Part shown: positions 61,501 through 64,000 of the stretch, piece after piece
How positions within the stretch are numbered: the stretch's first letter is position 1
Layout: every line of letters begins with the position of its first letter
Assembly: GCF_049647105.1 (NCBI RefSeq)
Contig: NZ_JBARWZ010000121.1
Coordinates: 35,733-99,732, forward strand
Length of the DNA stretch: 64,000 nucleotides
Source of the DNA: Actinophytocola sp049647105
Lineage (GTDB): Bacteria > Actinomycetota > Actinomycetes > Mycobacteriales > Pseudonocardiaceae
Direction: 5' to 3'
Position numbers and translations under genes: made by a program
The notes under the pieces: generated by a model
What the model saw: the letters and a program-made list of their open reading frames with translations, nothing else
Database searches by the model: none
Told to the model about the DNA's origin: nothing

Positions 61501-63147
61501 GTGAGACACACACGCCCGTCCATCGTGGTCGGGGCGCTTGCCGCCCTGACCCTTGTCATGTCCATGACCGGAAGTGCGGCGTCCGACCCCGAGGGACGTG
61601 ACTCCGCCGAGTACTTCATCGACGGAGTCAAGACCGTCGAGGCCCGGAACAAGATCGCCGCCACCGGGGCCGTCATCAACTCCTTCGAGCACGGCGCGTT
61701 GAACGTCACCGCCACGGCCGAGGAGATCCACGCCATCGAGGGACTCGGGCTCACCCCCGAGAAGCAGGACAGCCTGCCGCACACCCAGGACGCGACGCCG
61801 CTCGACTTCCCCGCCGCGGACTCGAACTACCACAACTACGCGGAGATGACGGCCGTCATCAACCAGGCCGTCGCCGACCACCCGAACATCCTCACGAAGA
61901 CCGCCATCGGCAACTCCTACGAGGGCCGGCAGCAGGTCGCGCTGAAGATCTCCGACAACGCGGGCACCGACGAGAACGAGCCCGAGATCCTCTTCACCGC
62001 CCACCAGCACGCCCGTGAGCACCTCACCATCGAGATGGCGCTCTACGTCCTCTCCGAGTTCACCGACAAGTACGGCACCGACAGCCGCATCACGAACCTG
62101 GTGAACTCGCGCGAGATCTGGATCATCCCGGACCTCAACCCGGACGGCGGCGAGTGGGACATCCGCACCGGCTCGTACGCGGGCTGGCGCAAGAACCGGC
62201 AGCCGAACTCGGGCAGCTCGAACGTCGGCACCGACCTGAACCGCAACTGGCCCTTCCAGTGGGGCTGCTGTGGCGGCTCGTCCGGCAGCACGTCCAGTGA
62301 GACCTACCGCGGGCCGTCGGCCGGCTCCGCGCCGGAGGTCCGCAACGTCATCAACTTCGTGAACAGCCGCGTTGTCGGTGGCGTGCAGCAGATCAAGACG
62401 AACATCGACTTCCACACGTTCAGCGAGCTGGTGCTCTGGCCGTACGGCTACACCTACAACGACACCGCCCCTGGCATGACCGCCCAGGACTACCAGGTGT
62501 TCTCCACGCTGGGCCGCCAGATGGCCTCCTCCAACGGCTACACGCCGGAACAGGCCTCGGATCTCTACATCACCGACGGCTCGATCGACGACTGGCTGTG
62601 GGGCGTCCACAAGGTCTACTCGTACACCTTCGAGATGTACCCCTCGAGCGGTGGCCTCAACGGCTTCTACCCGCCCGACGAGGTGATCAGCCGGGAGACC
62701 ACGCGCAACCGCGACGCCGTGCTCACCCTGCTGGACTACTCGGACTGCCCGGCACGCATCATCGGCGCCACCTGCGACGGTTCCGAGCCGCCGCCTGCCG
62801 GACCGTCGTTCGAGAACGCCACGAACGTCAACATCCCGGACGCGGGTGCCGCGGTGACCAGCTCGGTCACGGCCACCGGGATCACCGGCAACGCGCCGTC
62901 GGACCTGCAGGTGGCGGTCGACATCAAGCACACCTTCCGAGGTGACCTGGTGATCGACCTGCTCGCCCCGGACGGCACCGCCTACCGGCTGAAGAACTCG
63001 TCCACCAGCGACTCCGCCGACAACGTGAACACCACCTACACGGTGAACGCGTCCAGCGAGGTCGCGAACGGCACGTGGCGCCTTCAGGTCCGCGACACCT
63101 ACAGCGCCGACACCGGCTACATCGATCTGTGGCGCCTGACCTTCTGA
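61501..63147 (+). CDS. Secreted M14 zinc carboxypeptidase with P-domain
   Basis: A 548-residue secreted protein. After a signal peptide (residues 1-27) comes a pro-region (SAEYFIDGVKTVEARNKIAATGAVINSFEHGALNVTATAEEIHAIEGLGL), then an M14 catalytic domain. Its zinc ligands are His170 and Glu173 in HQHAREH and His305 in DFHTFSEL, and its catalytic base is Glu378 in YTFEMYP. From about 434 a proprotein-convertase P-like domain follows (DIKHTFRGDLVIDLLAPDGTAYRL, GTWRLQVRDTYSADTGYIDLWRLTF). It should remove C-terminal residues from peptides outside the cell. The trypsin-like gene behind it is 29 bases away. Confidence 0.93.
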   Translation: MRHTRPSIVVGALAALTLVMSMTGSAASDPEGRDSAEYFIDGVKTVEARNKIAATGAVINSFEHGALNVTATAEEIHAIEGLGLTPEKQDSLPHTQDATPLDFPAADSNYHNYAEMTAVINQAVADHPNILTKTAIGNSYEGRQQVALKISDNAGTDENEPEILFTAHQHAREHLTIEMALYVLSEFTDKYGTDSRITNLVNSREIWIIPDLNPDGGEWDIRTGSYAGWRKNRQPNSGSSNVGTDLNRNWPFQWGCCGGSSGSTSSETYRGPSAGSAPEVRNVINFVNSRVVGGVQQIKTNIDFHTFSELVLWPYGYTYNDTAPGMTAQDYQVFSTLGRQMASSNGYTPEQASDLYITDGSIDDWLWGVHKVYSYTFEMYPSSGGLNGFYPPDEVISRETTRNRDAVLTLLDYSDCPARIIGATCDGSEPPPAGPSFENATNVNIPDAGAAVTSSVTATGITGNAPSDLQVAVDIKHTFRGDLVIDLLAPDGTAYRLKNSSTSDSADNVNTTYTVNASSEVANGTWRLQVRDTYSADTGYIDLWRLTF

Positions 63148-63176
63148 TCCCGCTGATCCCCACTGAAAGGAACCAG

Positions 63177-64000
63177 ATGCACTCCTGGAGACAACGGCTC
63201 GCATTCGTCACGGTGGCGGCCGCCGCCGTGCTCGGCACGGCAACCGGGCAGGCGGTGGCAGCTCCGCCGCCGGACGACTTCCAGCCGTACGTCGTGGGCG
63301 GCACGCCAGCCGCCCAGGGCGAGTTCCCGTGGATGGTGCGCCTGTCGATGGGTTGCGGCGGGGCGATGTACACCCAGCAGCTGGTGCTGACCGCGGGCCA
63401 CTGCGTGCCCGCGACCGGCGCCAACACCTCCATCACGGCCACGCTGGGTGTGGTCGACCTGCAGGACCCGGCGGCGATCACCGTCCGCTCGAACTACGTC
63501 TACCGGGCACCGGGCTACAACAATCCGTCCGGTGATGACTGGGCCCTGATCCGCCTTGAGCGGGCGGTCGACGTCCCGACGCTCGCGGTCGCCACCAGTG
63601 GCGACTACGACAGTGGGACGTTCACGATCGCGGGCTGGGGTGCGGCCTCCGAGGGCGGCGCGCAGCAGCGGTACCAGCTGAAGGCCGACGTGCCGTTCAT
63701 CGACGACACGCAGTGCGGCAGCGCGTACAGCGAGCTGGTGCCCGCCGAGGAGATCTGCTCCGGCGACTGGGACAACGGCGGCATCGACACCTGCCAGGGT
63801 GACTCGGGCGGCCCGATGTTCCGCCGCGACAACGCGGGTGAGTGGGTCCAGATCGGCATCACGAGCTGGGGCTACGGCTGTGCCCGCCCGCAGAACCCTG
63901 GCGTGTACACCCAGGCGAGCTACTTCTCGGCCGCCATCGCGGCGGCCGCGGCGGAGCTCGGCGGCGGCACGGCCCCGGCGTGCGCGTCGCAGGCCAGCAC
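63177..64000 (+). CDS. Secreted trypsin-like serine protease (3' end beyond window)
   Basis: At least 274 residues, open at the window edge. A signal peptide (MHSWRQRLAFVTVAAAAVLGTATGQAVAA) is followed by the activation site YVVGGTPA and an S1 trypsin domain with the complete triad: His75 in LTAGHC, Asp121 in GDDWALI and Ser210 in CQGDSGGP. Six or more Cys in disulfide positions are visible. After the protease domain comes GGGTAPACASQAS, suggesting a linker to another domain past the edge. GAAAGG precedes the ATG. Probably co-transcribed with the M14 gene. Confidence 0.93.
   Translation, partial: MHSWRQRLAFVTVAAAAVLGTATGQAVAAPPPDDFQPYVVGGTPAAQGEFPWMVRLSMGCGGAMYTQQLVLTAGHCVPATGANTSITATLGVVDLQDPAAITVRSNYVYRAPGYNNPSGDDWALIRLERAVDVPTLAVATSGDYDSGTFTIAGWGAASEGGAQQRYQLKADVPFIDDTQCGSAYSELVPAEEICSGDWDNGGIDTCQGDSGGPMFRRDNAGEWVQIGITSWGYGCARPQNPGVYTQASYFSAAIAAAAAELGGGTAPACASQAS

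Overview
The window is high-GC DNA with dense gene packing, frequent GTG starts and four-base ATGA/GTGA stop-start overlaps. Gene content is that of a filamentous actinomycete: an MbtH/NRPS cluster, gamma-butyrolactone-receptor-like TetR proteins, a DUF222-HNH protein, an F420-type reductase and a STAS/anti-sigma pair. A Pseudonocardiales-like host is my best guess from gene style; no marker gene here proves it.

Layout. 1-9.4 kb is ordinary chromosome: the end of an NAD(P)-binding protein, tRNA-Arg(CCU), a pRiA4b ORF-3 family protein, a DUF222-HNH protein with an SOS-like box, VOC protein, Mug-type DNA glycosylase, a LysR/DJ-1 divergent pair, a wrecked UbiB-kinase gene, and a STAS plus RsbW-like pair. 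9.6-30.5 kb is a nonribosomal peptide cluster: an MbtH protein, then eight tightly overlapping genes (NRPS with a fused LanB-like dehydratase domain; NRPS; kynurenine-3-monooxygenase-like flavoprotein; DUF6875-like protein; NRPS; MFS exporter; NRPS ending in a thioester-reductase domain; O-methyltransferase), closed by two hairpins. 30.6-41 kb holds a small alarmone synthetase, an SDR, a very unusual MFS transporter-GGDEF fusion, HxlR, aldo/keto reductase, LLM flavoprotein and a secreted GH13 enzyme. 41-51 kb holds an ArsR-SRPBCC-hydrolase operon with a strikingly symmetric operator, a YbaK protein, a decayed photolyase locus, a second MFS/GGDEF gene pair paralogous to the fusion, a secreted GH5 enzyme, an F420-type reductase and an O-methyltransferase. 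51-56 kb holds two ScbR-like regulators with an ARE-like site, MaoC, GlxA-type regulator and 22-bp minisatellite arrays. 56-64 kb holds an SDR plus succinate-semialdehyde-type dehydrogenase operon, a three-gene set of unknown function (small membrane protein, HECxSH putative metalloprotein, winged-helix protein), and two secreted proteases, the last cut by the window end.

How the genes work together. The NRPS cluster has four condensation-adenylation-carrier modules on four proteins. The first carries a LanB-type glutamylation-like domain of about 850 residues after its carrier protein, and the last carries a reductase, so the product is probably a short peptide released as an aldehyde or alcohol. 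The flavin monooxygenase and O-methyltransferase suggest a hydroxylated, methoxylated aryl residue. The MFS protein is the likely exporter. I cannot name a product, and the NRPS-LanB fusion is the best candidate for undescribed chemistry. The second candidate for a new system is the small membrane protein/HECxSH protein/winged-helix set at 58.5-61.2 kb. All similarity statements come from recalled motifs and family knowledge; no search was run.
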